Shown one piece after another: positions 1 to 6,907 of a DNA stretch of 9,956 nt (its first letter is position 1; each line of letters opens with the position of its first letter). Under the pieces are notes generated by a model. It did not search any database, was not told where the DNA came from, and worked only from the letters and a program-made list of their open reading frames with translations. Origin of the DNA: MKRK01 sp001896915 (lineage in GTDB: Bacteria > Bacillota > Clostridia > Oscillospirales > Acutalibacteraceae); the NCBI GenBank assembly GCA_937973935.1, contig CALJJF010000094.1, positions 1 to 9,956 on the forward strand, in the 5' to 3' direction. A program made the translations under genes and the position numbers.

Positions 1-100
1 TCTGTCAGGGCGTTTGTCAAAACTGAGCCGCTGTTTTCCGTAATGGTGCGGTCAATCCGTGTTTGCGTTTCATCCGGCCGGCAGCAACGGTCAATCCCAC

Positions 101-124
101 AAAACCCCTGCAAAGAGAGGTTTT
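101..124 (-). terminator. Weak candidate terminator after the AraC-type regulator gene
   Basis: Read on the minus strand, AAAACCTC pairs with GGGGTTTT (8 pairs including one G-U) around an 8-nt loop, starting 18 nt past the regulator's stop codon. The U-tract is only the four Us of the stem's 3' arm followed by GUGGG, so this is a weak intrinsic terminator at best. Its position directly after a gene end is the main support. Confidence 0.4.
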
Positions 125-142
125 ATGACAAAAGGCGTATCG

Positions 143-997
143 TTAAGCCTTTTCCGGGTTTTTGTGATGTTGCTTTCGGTATGCGGTGGGGGATTCTCCC
201 GTTTCCTTTCGAAACAGCCTTGAAAAATAATTATAATCTTCAATCCCTACCAGCCCTGCTATTTCGGCAATCGCCAGGTCGATATCCGTCAGCAAAAACT
301 TGGCACGCTCCATTCGGTAATCGGTTACCAATTGACCCACTGTTTTGCCTCCCCGGATCTGTGCCGTTTTGCACAGGGTGGAAACGCTCACAGACAGGTC
401 TGCCGCCATTTCGCTCAGATGGAAGGATCTGTGATATCTGGTCTCGATATACTGCTTCATCCGTCCCCAAAGATCCTCCCGCCGCAGCTTCATCATTTGC
501 TCCAGCCGGATATAGCCCACGCAGGCGGTCATAATATTGGCCGATGCAAGCAAGAAATCCGCAGGGATTTTTCGGATACTGTCAAACAGCCGCGAGAAAG
601 CGGCAGTGTCCGTCATGATGTTCTTGCAGTTTTGCCATATGACCTCCCGCTGTTCCTTGATGCCCCGGTCATAGAGCACCTGACCGAACATCAGAAACCC
701 GGTAATGCCCTCCTCGTCAATGATTGGCGAGCAGACCTCCAAGATCCCGGCATGGCAGCGGTAGGTTACCGTCTTCCCTGTTTTGTTTGCTTCCTTCATC
801 CCGTAGATGTCGCATTCACGACAGCGGCGTGCGCCTTCCACGCTGGTGCGGATTTTTGCACAGAAGGGACTGTGCACATTGGGGTGTTCTGATAACAGGC
901 GAAAGTCCACATCAAAAATCGCAATACGCTGACCTGTCGAAATATAAAAATCCTCCAAAAGCCGATGTAATTTTTCATGATCAAAATCTGTCTTCAT
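143..997 (-). CDS. AraC-family transcriptional regulator with N-terminal PocR sensory domain
   Basis: This is a one-component cytoplasmic regulator of 284 residues. Residues about 7-165 match the PocR ligand-binding fold: a 'GQRIAIFDVDFRLL' PAS-like strand region, the cysteines C46, C59, C62, C81 and C89, and the 'GFLMFGQVL' strand. Residues about 178-276 form a two-helix-turn-helix AraC DNA-binding domain, with the family signature 'AEIAGLVGIEDYNYFSRLFRKE' region and the closing 'GESPTAYR'. The start was placed at the ATG at 997 because GGAG lies 6 nt upstream of it, while the ATG 18 nt earlier at 1015 has no ribosome site. The gene is divergent from fucI and is the obvious candidate to control it. 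PocR domains are proposed in the family literature to bind small hydrocarbon derivatives such as propanediol; the ligand here is inference. Family assignment is confident, target and ligand are not. Confidence 0.93.
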   Translation of the reverse strand: MKTDFDHEKLHRLLEDFYISTGQRIAIFDVDFRLLSEHPNVHSPFCAKIRTSVEGARRCRECDIYGMKEANKTGKTVTYRCHAGILEVCSPIIDEEGITGFLMFGQVLYDRGIKEQREVIWQNCKNIMTDTAAFSRLFDSIRKIPADFLLASANIMTACVGYIRLEQMMKLRREDLWGRMKQYIETRYHRSFHLSEMAADLSVSVSTLCKTAQIRGGKTVGQLVTDYRMERAKFLLTDIDLAIAEIAGLVGIEDYNYFSRLFRKETGESPTAYRKQHHKNPEKA

Positions 998-1057
998 TCT
1001 TTTCTCCGTATTCATGGATATGATAATTTTAGTTAGTTTGTAATTGTGTCCTATTTT

Positions 1058-1086
1058 ATAATAACATTATGCTATAAACTTGTAAA
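1058..1086 (-). promoter_or_regulatory. Sigma-A-type promoter for the PocR-AraC regulator gene
   Basis: On the minus strand, TTTACA (1086-1081) is followed after exactly 17 nt by TATTAT (1063-1058), each matching 5 of 6 consensus bases. Transcription would begin near 1051, about 50 nt before the chosen start codon. It overlaps the region where a fucI promoter would lie, so the two divergent transcription units probably compete or share control. Confidence 0.6.
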
Positions 1087-1096
1087 TATAAAATAG

Positions 1097-1102
1097 TATA
1101 AT
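1097..1102 (+). promoter_or_regulatory. Candidate -10 element for fucI
   Basis: A perfect TATAAT faces fucI, about 100 nt before its start. No good -35 box is found at 16-18 nt spacing (the hexamers there are ATAAAC-like). A weak -35 is what one expects of a promoter needing an activator, which would suit the divergent AraC protein. The region is very AT-rich and TATAAT also occurs at 1057-1062, so a chance match is possible. Confidence 0.35.
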
Positions 1103-1112
1103 TGGAAGTATG

Positions 1113-1138
1113 ACCATATTGTATTCGTACGATATGGT
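1113..1138. promoter_or_regulatory. Candidate operator: 26-bp near-palindrome in the araC-fucI intergenic region
   Basis: ACCATAT (1113-1119) and its exact complement ATATGGT (1132-1138) flank a further inverted GTA...TAC (1121-1123 and 1128-1130) around a 4-nt centre; only the T/G pair at 1120/1131 breaks the arms. The site lies between the candidate fucI -10 element and the fucI ribosome site. In that position a bound protein would block transcription from the TATAAT at 1097. Which protein binds is unknown. AraC proteins more often use direct repeats, so a LacI/GntR-type or other dimeric repressor is an alternative. Confidence 0.5.
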
Positions 1139-1200
1139 ATGCATTGTTCAATGTGACGTATTCTAATAAAAATTCAGCAGACATTCACAGGAGGGAACCA

Positions 1201-2979
1201 ATGATGAAACAACCGAAAATCGGTATTCGCCCTGTCATCGACGGTCGATGGGGCGGCGTTCGCGAATCCTTGGAACAACAGACCATGGACATGGCCAAAG
1301 CCGCAGCAGAGCTTATTTCAAACAGCTTGTATTATGCCAACGGCGAAAGGGTGCAGTGTGTCATTTCTGCCACCACCATCGGCGGCGGCATGGAAGCGGC
1401 ACAGTGTGCAGAACAGTTCAGCGGAGAAAACGTGTGCGGTACATTGACCGTCACCCCTTGCTGGTGTTACGGCAGCGAAACAATGGATCTGGATCCGCTC
1501 ACCGTTAAAGCCATTTGGGGCTTTAACGGTACAGAACGACCCGGTGCTGTTTTTTTGGCGGCAGCGTTAGCCGCCCATGCCCAAAAAGGGCTTCCCGCTT
1601 TCTCGATTTACGGGCAGGATGTGCAGGATAGCAGCGACCGCTTCATCCCCGGGGATGTGGCAGAAAAAATCCTGCGGTTCGCAAGGTGCGCCGTTGCCGT
1701 GGGGCAGATGCGCAACAAGGCTTATGTAAATATCGGCGCCGTTTCCATGGGCATTGAGGGTTCTTATTGTGACGCAGACTTTTTCCGCCAATATCTGGGT
1801 ATTCGCCCGGAATGGGTGGACATGACGGAAATTTTGCGCCGCATCAAGCTGGAGATTTATGACCATGCCGAATATGAAACGGCTCTGGCATGGGTTCGCA
1901 GCCACTGCAAGCCCGGCATCAATGTCAACGAGGGAAAAGCACTGCCGGATATCATCAAAAATTCCAAGGTGGTGAGCGAGGAATGGGAATTTGTCGTTAA
2001 AACCGCACTCATCATCCGGGACATTATGTCCGGCAACCCGAAGCTCAGGGAAATCGGCTGGCATGAGGAAGCATTGGGGCGCAACGCCATTTTGGCAGGG
2101 TTCCAGGGGCAGCGCATGTGGACAGACTGGCTTCCCAACGGGGATTTTGCGGAGGCGATTCTTAACACCACTTTTGACTGGAACGGCAAAAAAGAACCCC
2201 TGCTGCTGGCAACGGAAAATGACGGTCTCAACGGTACTGCCATGCTGTTTGGCAAGCTGCTGACAGGTGCTGCCAGCGTGTTTGCGGATGTTCGTACCTA
2301 CTGGAGCCCCGACGCTGTGAAACGGGTGACAGGCAAAAGCCCCACGGGCAAAGCAGCAGGGGGGTTTATCCATCTCATCAACTCCGGTGCAGCGGCGCTG
2401 GACGGCTGCGGTCTTGCCAAGGACGAAAACGGCGTCGGCTGTATGAAACCCTGGTGGGATATGACCGACAGTGACATCGAAGCCGTTCTGGAAGCCACCG
2501 ACTGGCCCAACGCCAATCTTGAATATTTCCGGGGCGGCGGTTTTTCTTCTCATTTCCGCACCCGGAGCGAAATGCCGGTGACCTTATTGAGAGTGAATCT
2601 GATTGCAGGGATCGGACCCACGCTTCAGATTGCAGAGGGTTATACCGTGACGCTGGAAGACGATATCCATGAAATCCTGGACAACCGCACCGACAAGACC
2701 TGGCCCACTACTTGGTTTGTCCCCCGTCTTGGGGCAGCGGGCTTTGAAACGGTGTATGATGTCATGGCAAAATGGGGCGCCAACCACGGTTCCTTTCATT
2801 ATGGGCACATTGGAAAGGACCTGATTACACTGGCAAGTATGCTGCGCATCCCTGTTTCTCTGCATAATATTCCGGAAAATGCGCTTTACCGCCCCCATTC
2901 CTGGGACGCTTTCGGAACAAAGGATAAGGAATCTGCCGATTACCGCGCTTGTTGTGCCTATGGTCCGATTTATAAATAA
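1201..2979 (+). CDS. fucI: L-fucose isomerase
   Basis: The enzyme is a cytoplasmic Mn-dependent ketol isomerase that converts L-fucose to L-fuculose (and D-arabinose to D-ribulose), the first step of fucose breakdown. The 592-residue product is almost the same length as the E. coli enzyme (591) and follows it along its whole length, from 'PKIGIRPVIDGR' at the N terminus through 'TVTPCWCYGSET' and 'AIWGFNGTERPGAV' to 'YRACCAYGPIYK' at the end. The metal and catalytic residues are intact: Glu339 in ATEND, Asp363 in FADVRTYW and His529 in WGANHG, equivalent to E. coli Glu337, Asp361 and His528. The frame is open from 1144, but AGGAGG at 1189-1194 puts the start at the ATG at 1201 (or the adjacent ATG at 1204). 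The gene has its own terminator and no fucose kinase, aldolase or permease beside it. Confidence 0.97.
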   Translation: MMKQPKIGIRPVIDGRWGGVRESLEQQTMDMAKAAAELISNSLYYANGERVQCVISATTIGGGMEAAQCAEQFSGENVCGTLTVTPCWCYGSETMDLDPLTVKAIWGFNGTERPGAVFLAAALAAHAQKGLPAFSIYGQDVQDSSDRFIPGDVAEKILRFARCAVAVGQMRNKAYVNIGAVSMGIEGSYCDADFFRQYLGIRPEWVDMTEILRRIKLEIYDHAEYETALAWVRSHCKPGINVNEGKALPDIIKNSKVVSEEWEFVVKTALIIRDIMSGNPKLREIGWHEEALGRNAILAGFQGQRMWTDWLPNGDFAEAILNTTFDWNGKKEPLLLATENDGLNGTAMLFGKLLTGAASVFADVRTYWSPDAVKRVTGKSPTGKAAGGFIHLINSGAAALDGCGLAKDENGVGCMKPWWDMTDSDIEAVLEATDWPNANLEYFRGGGFSSHFRTRSEMPVTLLRVNLIAGIGPTLQIAEGYTVTLEDDIHEILDNRTDKTWPTTWFVPRLGAAGFETVYDVMAKWGANHGSFHYGHIGKDLITLASMLRIPVSLHNIPENALYRPHSWDAFGTKDKESADYRACCAYGPIYK

Positions 2980-3090
2980 TGCTTATGAACCCAAGTTTTT
3001 TGCTGATTGTCCCCATTGATTGTTAGCAGGTATCCTCTCATTCTTTTCTGAATAGAAAACCAACGCTCCAATTAGAAAAACACAACCATA

Positions 3091-3129
3091 AACACCGACG
3101 CCGAACGAGAAACGGCGCCGGTGTTTTTT
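3091..3129 (+). terminator. Rho-independent terminator after fucI
   Basis: AACACCGACGCCG (3091-3103) pairs with CGGCGCCGGTGTT (3113-3125), 13 positions with one A/C mismatch, around a 9-nt loop. It is followed by a run of six Ts ending at 3129. Strong GC-rich stem plus T-tract, about 110 nt past the fucI stop. It makes fucI the last gene of its transcript. Confidence 0.88.
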
Positions 3130-3291
3130 GACCGCTCCTTTTGGAAGGGCAATTTCCTTCAGAACAAAAAGCCCATGGGGGACGACTGTATATTTTGCCG
3201 TATGAAATGAACACCGTATTCAGTATCCTTATAACCTCTGGCTGCCAACCTTGTTTTCCTGATTATAAGTTCCGCTTTTCTCGTTCCTCTC

Positions 3292-3320
3292 TTTTCAATT
3301 GATCAATAGTATGATATACT
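3292..3320 (+). promoter_or_regulatory. Sigma-A-type promoter for the desulfurase-ttcA-like operon
   Basis: TTTTCA (3292-3297, 4 of 6 consensus bases) and TATACT (3315-3320, 5 of 6) are separated by 17 nt. Transcription would start near 3327, giving a leader of about 30 nt that ends in the ribosome site at 3346-3349. The spacing and closeness to the start codon favour a real promoter. Confidence 0.6.
3298..3307. promoter_or_regulatory. Small perfect palindrome inside the promoter spacer
   Basis: ATTGATCAAT is a perfect 10-bp palindrome lying between the -35 and -10 elements. A dimeric repressor bound there would block polymerase. It is short and AT-rich, so chance occurrence is quite possible. 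Confidence 0.25.
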
Positions 3321-3345
3321 ACAAAACAATGAGTTCATATGCTAT

Positions 3346-3349
3346 GGAG
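3346..3349 (+). promoter_or_regulatory. Ribosome binding site that sets the TTG start of the desulfurase
   Basis: GGAG lies 8 nt before the TTG at 3358. The in-frame GTG at 3349 overlaps this GGAG and so cannot be served by it. Starting at 3358 gives 'MIYLDYAA', which matches the usual 'MIYLDNAA' opening of NifS/IscS proteins. Confidence 0.75.
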
Positions 3350-3357
3350 TGTTATCT

Positions 3358-4479
3358 TTGATTTATCTTGATTATGCCGCAGACACGCCGGCGGACGAAA
3401 GGGTCCTTTCCTGTTTTTGTGACAGATACCGGAATTTTAGCGCCAATCCCAACTCACAGCATTCCATGGGAACGCTGGCGAAGACCGAGCTGGACAGGCT
3501 GACGAAATCCATTGCAGCCTTGCTTGGTGTGCTGCCTTCTGAGATTATTTATACCTCCGGTGCCAGCGAAGCCAACAATCTTGCGCTCAAGGGGCTGGCA
3601 AAAAGCCAACGGAACATGGGAAAGCACATCGTTTCTACCTGTCTTGAGCATTCCTCTGTCAGCGGTACATTAACCGCGCTGCAGGAACAGGGCTATGAAA
3701 TTGAGCTGGTAGATATCAACCGTGACGGTACTGTGGATTTGGCGCACCTGAAAGAACTTCTTCGAAAAGACACAGTCATTGTTTCCGTCTGCATGGTCGA
3801 CAGCGAGCTGGGAACGGTGCAGCCAATCGACGCCATCGGGGAGATCCTAACGAACCATCCGAACTGCAGATTTCATGTAGATGCGACACAGGCTGTGGGA
3901 AAGATTCCGGTGCATTTTAAGGGCGTAGACTGCATGAGCTTTGCACCCCATAAATTTTACGGTCTGAACAGCTGCGGTGTTTTGATCAAGCGAGACGGAG
4001 TTGTGCTGGAACCGCTCATTCACGGCGGATTGAGTGCTACCGTGTACCGAAGCGGTACTCCTGATCTGCCTATGATCGCCGCAACGGAAACCGCACTGAC
4101 ACTGGCTCTTGAACAGCTACCGTCCAGGCACGACTATGTCTCAGCTCTTTATCAAACGATAAAAAGCAAGCTTTCTGCCTACTGCCATGTAACAATCAAC
4201 AGCCCGGACAAAGGAACTCCCTTTATTTTAAATGTCAGCATAAAAGGAGTCAAAGGGGAGGATTTTCGCAGTGCATTGGATAAAAAGGGCGTTTGCATTT
4301 CCACAAAGTCTGCCTGCTCTGCCCCCAACACGCCGTCCCGCCCGGTTTATGCCATCAGCAAAGACAGAAAAAACGCATTGTCCTCCTGGAGGATCAGCTT
4401 AAGCCATCTTACTACAGAAAACGAAGTGCGGGATTTTTTAACTATATTTGAACAATGCTATGGGGAGTTAACAACGTGA
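3358..4479 (+). CDS. Cysteine desulfurase, NifS/IscS-like (PLP-dependent, class V aminotransferase fold)
   Basis: The enzyme removes sulfur from L-cysteine as an enzyme-bound persulfide and leaves alanine. The product has 373 residues, usual for the family. Visible landmarks are the N-terminal 'YLDYAAD' (the family usually has DNAATT), 'TSGASEANNLAL' at about 66-77, His98 in LEHSS, Asp175 and Gln178 in HVDATQAVG for PLP contact, Lys199 in APHKFYG as the Schiff-base lysine, and Cys320 in KSACSAP as the sulfur-carrying cysteine. Start is TTG, chosen from ribosome-site spacing and homology. It is translationally coupled to the downstream TtcA-like gene by a 4-nt overlap, so it probably acts as that protein's dedicated sulfur donor rather than as the general Fe-S desulfurase; no IscU/SufU scaffold is nearby. 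The partner role is inference. A selenocysteine-lyase role is less likely given this context but cannot be ruled out. Confidence 0.92.
   Translation: MIYLDYAADTPADERVLSCFCDRYRNFSANPNSQHSMGTLAKTELDRLTKSIAALLGVLPSEIIYTSGASEANNLALKGLAKSQRNMGKHIVSTCLEHSSVSGTLTALQEQGYEIELVDINRDGTVDLAHLKELLRKDTVIVSVCMVDSELGTVQPIDAIGEILTNHPNCRFHVDATQAVGKIPVHFKGVDCMSFAPHKFYGLNSCGVLIKRDGVVLEPLIHGGLSATVYRSGTPDLPMIAATETALTLALEQLPSRHDYVSALYQTIKSKLSAYCHVTINSPDKGTPFILNVSIKGVKGEDFRSALDKKGVCISTKSACSAPNTPSRPVYAISKDRKNALSSWRISLSHLTTENEVRDFLTIFEQCYGELTT
4462..4467 (+). promoter_or_regulatory. Ribosome binding site that sets the GTG start of the TtcA-like gene
   Basis: GGGGAG inside the last codons of the desulfurase lies 8 nt before the GTG at 4476. 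The in-frame ATG at 4455 lies upstream of this site and cannot use it. The result is a GTGA stop/start overlap, typical of translational coupling. Confidence 0.75.
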
Positions 4480-5342
4480 AACGGGAACTGGAAAAGCATC
4501 AACTGGTGGAAAGAAGCATCCATAAAACCTATCGGAAAGAAATCTGGAACTCCTTCATTGAAGGGGTTAAACGGTATGAGCTGATCAAACCGGGGGATAG
4601 CATTGCCGTTTGTATTTCCGGCGGCAAAGATTCTATGCTGCTGGCCAAGCTCATGCAGCAGCTGCACCGTCACAGTGAGGTTCCCTTTGAATTGGCGTTT
4701 TTGGTGATGGATCCGGGTTACAACCAAATCAACCGGCAAAAAATAGAAGCCAATGCGGCTCTTCTTCATGTTCCTATTGAAATTTTCGATACAGATATTT
4801 TTGACACGGTGACCAAAACAGATAAATCTCCTTGTTATCTCTGTGCCCGGATGCGCAGAGGGCATTTGTATCACCAAGCTCAAAAACGGGGCTGCAATAA
4901 AATCGCCCTGGGTCATCATTTCAGCGACGTGATCGAAACCACGCTCATGGGGATGCTATACGGCGCCCAGATACAAGCCATGCTGCCAAAACTGCACAGC
5001 ACGAACTTCCCGGGAATGGAGCTGATCCGTCCCATGTATTGCATCCACGAGGAGGATATCATCCGCTGGAAGAATTATAACGAGCTATCTTTTATTCAAT
5101 GTGCCTGCCGGTTCACGGAAAACTGCACCATGTGTGACAACGGTGGAGGCGGCTCAAAACGTCAGGAGATCAAACAGCTGATCAAAAAACTGAAACGGGA
5201 TCATCCCAATATCGAAAAAAACATTTTCAACAGCATTCATGCCGCCAATGTTGACACCTTGGTAGGCTATAAGCTGAAGGGAACCGAGTATACCTTTTTG
5301 GATCACTATGACAGTCTGTCGGAATCATCCATATCCCTATAA
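4476..5342 (+). CDS. TtcA-family PP-loop ATPase, probable tRNA 2-thiolation enzyme
   Basis: TtcA proteins adenylate a tRNA base (C32 in E. coli) and insert sulfur using an Fe-S cluster. The 288-residue product has the PP-loop SGGKDS at 48-53, a CxxC at C120/C123 followed by 'ARMRRGHLY', and 'KIALGHHFSDVIETTLMGMLYG' at about 142-163, all closely parallel to E. coli TtcA. Where E. coli TtcA has CNLC, this protein has C209-x-C211-x5-C217-x2-C220, then a glycine run (223-226) before a basic helix. The cluster ligands are therefore conserved, with extra cysteines that could bind a second metal or relay sulfur. Overlap with the desulfurase gene implies joint function. The substrate is not proven: s2C32 in tRNA is the default, but the divergent C-terminal part leaves another tRNA or a non-tRNA substrate open. 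Confidence 0.88.
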   Translation: MKRELEKHQLVERSIHKTYRKEIWNSFIEGVKRYELIKPGDSIAVCISGGKDSMLLAKLMQQLHRHSEVPFELAFLVMDPGYNQINRQKIEANAALLHVPIEIFDTDIFDTVTKTDKSPCYLCARMRRGHLYHQAQKRGCNKIALGHHFSDVIETTLMGMLYGAQIQAMLPKLHSTNFPGMELIRPMYCIHEEDIIRWKNYNELSFIQCACRFTENCTMCDNGGGGSKRQEIKQLIKKLKRDHPNIEKNIFNSIHAANVDTLVGYKLKGTEYTFLDHYDSLSESSISL

Positions 5343-5363
5343 AACATCCTGATCTCCCAAACC

Positions 5364-5398
5364 AAAAGCCTGCAAGCAGTTTTTGCTTGCAGGCTTTT
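5364..5398. terminator. Strong bidirectional terminator between convergent operons
   Basis: A perfect 15-bp stem (arms 5364-5378 and 5384-5398, core GCCTGCAAGCA) closes a 5-nt loop. Both arms begin or end in four A/T pairs, so each strand reads the stem followed by Ts. It lies 21 nt after the TtcA-like gene and about 110 nt after the histidine kinase gene on the other strand, and probably ends both transcripts. Confidence 0.85.
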
Positions 5399-5511
5399 GT
5401 CTGGATCCGGGCATTCAACCCCCGGGTTCTTCGGAATATTTCATTTCGGAGCATATGCTTGGAGCAATGACTCATTATAACCCTGATATGACTTCTATTG
5501 TATTCGTTTGT

Positions 5512-6906
5512 TCAAACCTCTTTTGGCAGTGTAACAATAAAACTGCTGCCCTGATGGGCGTCGCTTACTACCTCAATTGTCCCATTGTGAGCGTTTACAA
5601 TGGATTTTACAATGGCAAGTCCGATTCCTGCACCCCCGGTCTTACGACTCCGTGATGAATCCGTGCGGTAAAACCTTTCAAAAATATAAGGAAGCTGATC
5701 CTCGGGAATTCCTATGCCGTTGTCTGTAACAGTTAACACGCCGGTTTCAGAGCCATCTTCTACGGTGATTGTAACAGAACCCTTTTCCGGAGTGTATTTG
5801 ATCGCATTTGACAGCAAATTGGTTATTACCTGACTCATTCTGTCCCTGTCGGCTGTAATCACCGTTGATGTGCCGTCCACATCAATCCGGATTCCTTTTT
5901 TAATACCTTCGCTTTCAAGGTTTCTGCTCACAACATGTGCCAGCTCCAACAGATCGAACGGAACCTTCTGCAGGATCCAATCTTCGTCCTCGATTTCCGA
6001 AAGCTTCTCCAGATCGGCAACCAAGCCGGAGATTCGTCCAATTTCCTCATAACAGCTTTGCAGCCTTTCGGCAGTTGGCTGCCACACTCCTTCGATCATG
6101 GCTTCCAAATGAGAAGAGATCGCAGTGAGGGGTGTGCGAAGCTCGTGGGCTACGTCGGTGGTCAGCCGTTTTCTGAGTGATTCCTGTGTTTCCAAAGATT
6201 CCGCCATATGGTTTGTCGCAGCTGCAAGCTCATTTAATTCACGGATCCTGACCTTACCATCAAATCGTGCTTCATAATTGCCTTGCGAAATCTGCGTGGC
6301 AATATGCGCGGTTTTGATGATAGGACGGGAAATGCGTTTTGCTAAAATTCCGCCGATTATGACGGAAGCGGATATGGATAATATTCCGATAACAAACAAA
6401 AAAACATTCAGTGTATTCAGAAACACAAAATCATTTTCATTTAAAAAATAAGGACCATAGGAACGGATCGCAACTTGACCGATTGTCTGCCCGTTTTGTT
6501 CCAATTTATAATGATGCGTAATCATCCCGCCCTGTAAGTAGGGGCGTTTATCCTGCATACGCTGTGTGATTTTGTCCATGATCTGCCTGCACAAGCTCAT
6601 ATCATGATTTTCGGCATCCCAGACCACACCTCCCTTTGCATCGGAAATCTTGATGATATATCCTTCATACAAGGCATACATTCCAACACCGTGAATGTAT
6701 CCAGTTTCCCATTTCCCGGTCATACTGTTATACTGACGGCTAAGATTATCAACAATGTCCTGACTGCGTGCTTTTTGTTGCTGTTTCACATACTTTTCAA
6801 ATCCGATATGGACGGATAGGTTGGCCAGCAGGCTGATGGCCGAAATGATAACCAAAGCAAACAAAGAAATCGTTACGGTCAAATGTGTGCGAAGACCACG
6901 CCGCAT
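5512..6906 (-). CDS. Sensor histidine kinase (HAMP, HisKA, HATPase), partner of the adjacent response regulator
   Basis: This is a membrane sensor kinase of 464 residues. Order of parts: first membrane helix about 8-30, an extracytoplasmic sensor region about 31-163, second helix about 164-189, HAMP linker about 190-243, and the phospho-acceptor helix with 'DVAHELRTPL', phosphorylated His254. The ATP-binding domain carries the N-box with Asn367 (NLLSNAIKYTP), the G1 box 'DNGIGIPED' at 395-403, the F-box 'YIFERFYR' and the G2 box 'GGAGIGLA' at 424-431. All catalytic boxes are intact. The start is the ATG at 6906, one base after the regulator's stop, with GGAGGAG inside the regulator's last codons 6 nt upstream; an upstream TTG at 6921 is rejected because it overlaps that site. 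The signal is unknown. Its place behind copA and copZ suggests metal or envelope stress; the sensor loop shows no obvious His/Met-rich metal motif. Confidence 0.95.
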   Translation of the reverse strand: MRRGLRTHLTVTISLFALVIISAISLLANLSVHIGFEKYVKQQQKARSQDIVDNLSRQYNSMTGKWETGYIHGVGMYALYEGYIIKISDAKGGVVWDAENHDMSLCRQIMDKITQRMQDKRPYLQGGMITHHYKLEQNGQTIGQVAIRSYGPYFLNENDFVFLNTLNVFLFVIGILSISASVIIGGILAKRISRPIIKTAHIATQISQGNYEARFDGKVRIRELNELAAATNHMAESLETQESLRKRLTTDVAHELRTPLTAISSHLEAMIEGVWQPTAERLQSCYEEIGRISGLVADLEKLSEIEDEDWILQKVPFDLLELAHVVSRNLESEGIKKGIRIDVDGTSTVITADRDRMSQVITNLLSNAIKYTPEKGSVTITVEDGSETGVLTVTDNGIGIPEDQLPYIFERFYRTDSSRSRKTGGAGIGLAIVKSIVNAHNGTIEVVSDAHQGSSFIVTLPKEV

Positions 6907-6907
6907 C

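Larger units (their letters stand above)
2980..3357. other. Intergenic region between fucI and the desulfurase operon
   Basis: This 378-bp stretch holds the fucI terminator in its first half and the desulfurase promoter at its end. In 3130-3290 no convincing reading frame, RNA gene or long repeat was seen on either strand. Short AT-rich stretches there have no clear pairing beyond a weak GGAA/TTCC hairpin near 3141-3160. Confidence 0.6.

Noticed and set aside
1..122. Open minus-strand frame of about 40 codons running to the left edge, reading a plausible peptide.
   Set aside because: It begins after a stop at 125-123, has no ATG, only a TTG without a ribosome site, and is too short to judge. 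It may be the start of a further gene to the left, but the window does not show it.
43..892. Long plus-strand frames of 163 and 186 codons opposite the AraC-type gene.
   Set aside because: They are antisense to a gene with a clear family match, show no recognisable domain, and have no ribosome sites.
1057..1062. A second TATAAT on the plus strand as the fucI promoter.
   Set aside because: No -35 box at suitable spacing, and it overlaps the better-supported minus-strand -10 element of the regulator gene.
1567..2553. A 328-codon minus-strand frame inside fucI.
   Set aside because: It is antisense to conserved fucI coding sequence; its residue make-up (Cys, His, Pro, Gly rich) is typical of a shadow frame.
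4458..4919. A 153-codon minus-strand frame opposite the TtcA-like gene.
   Set aside because: It is antisense to conserved PP-loop coding sequence and has no domain of its own.
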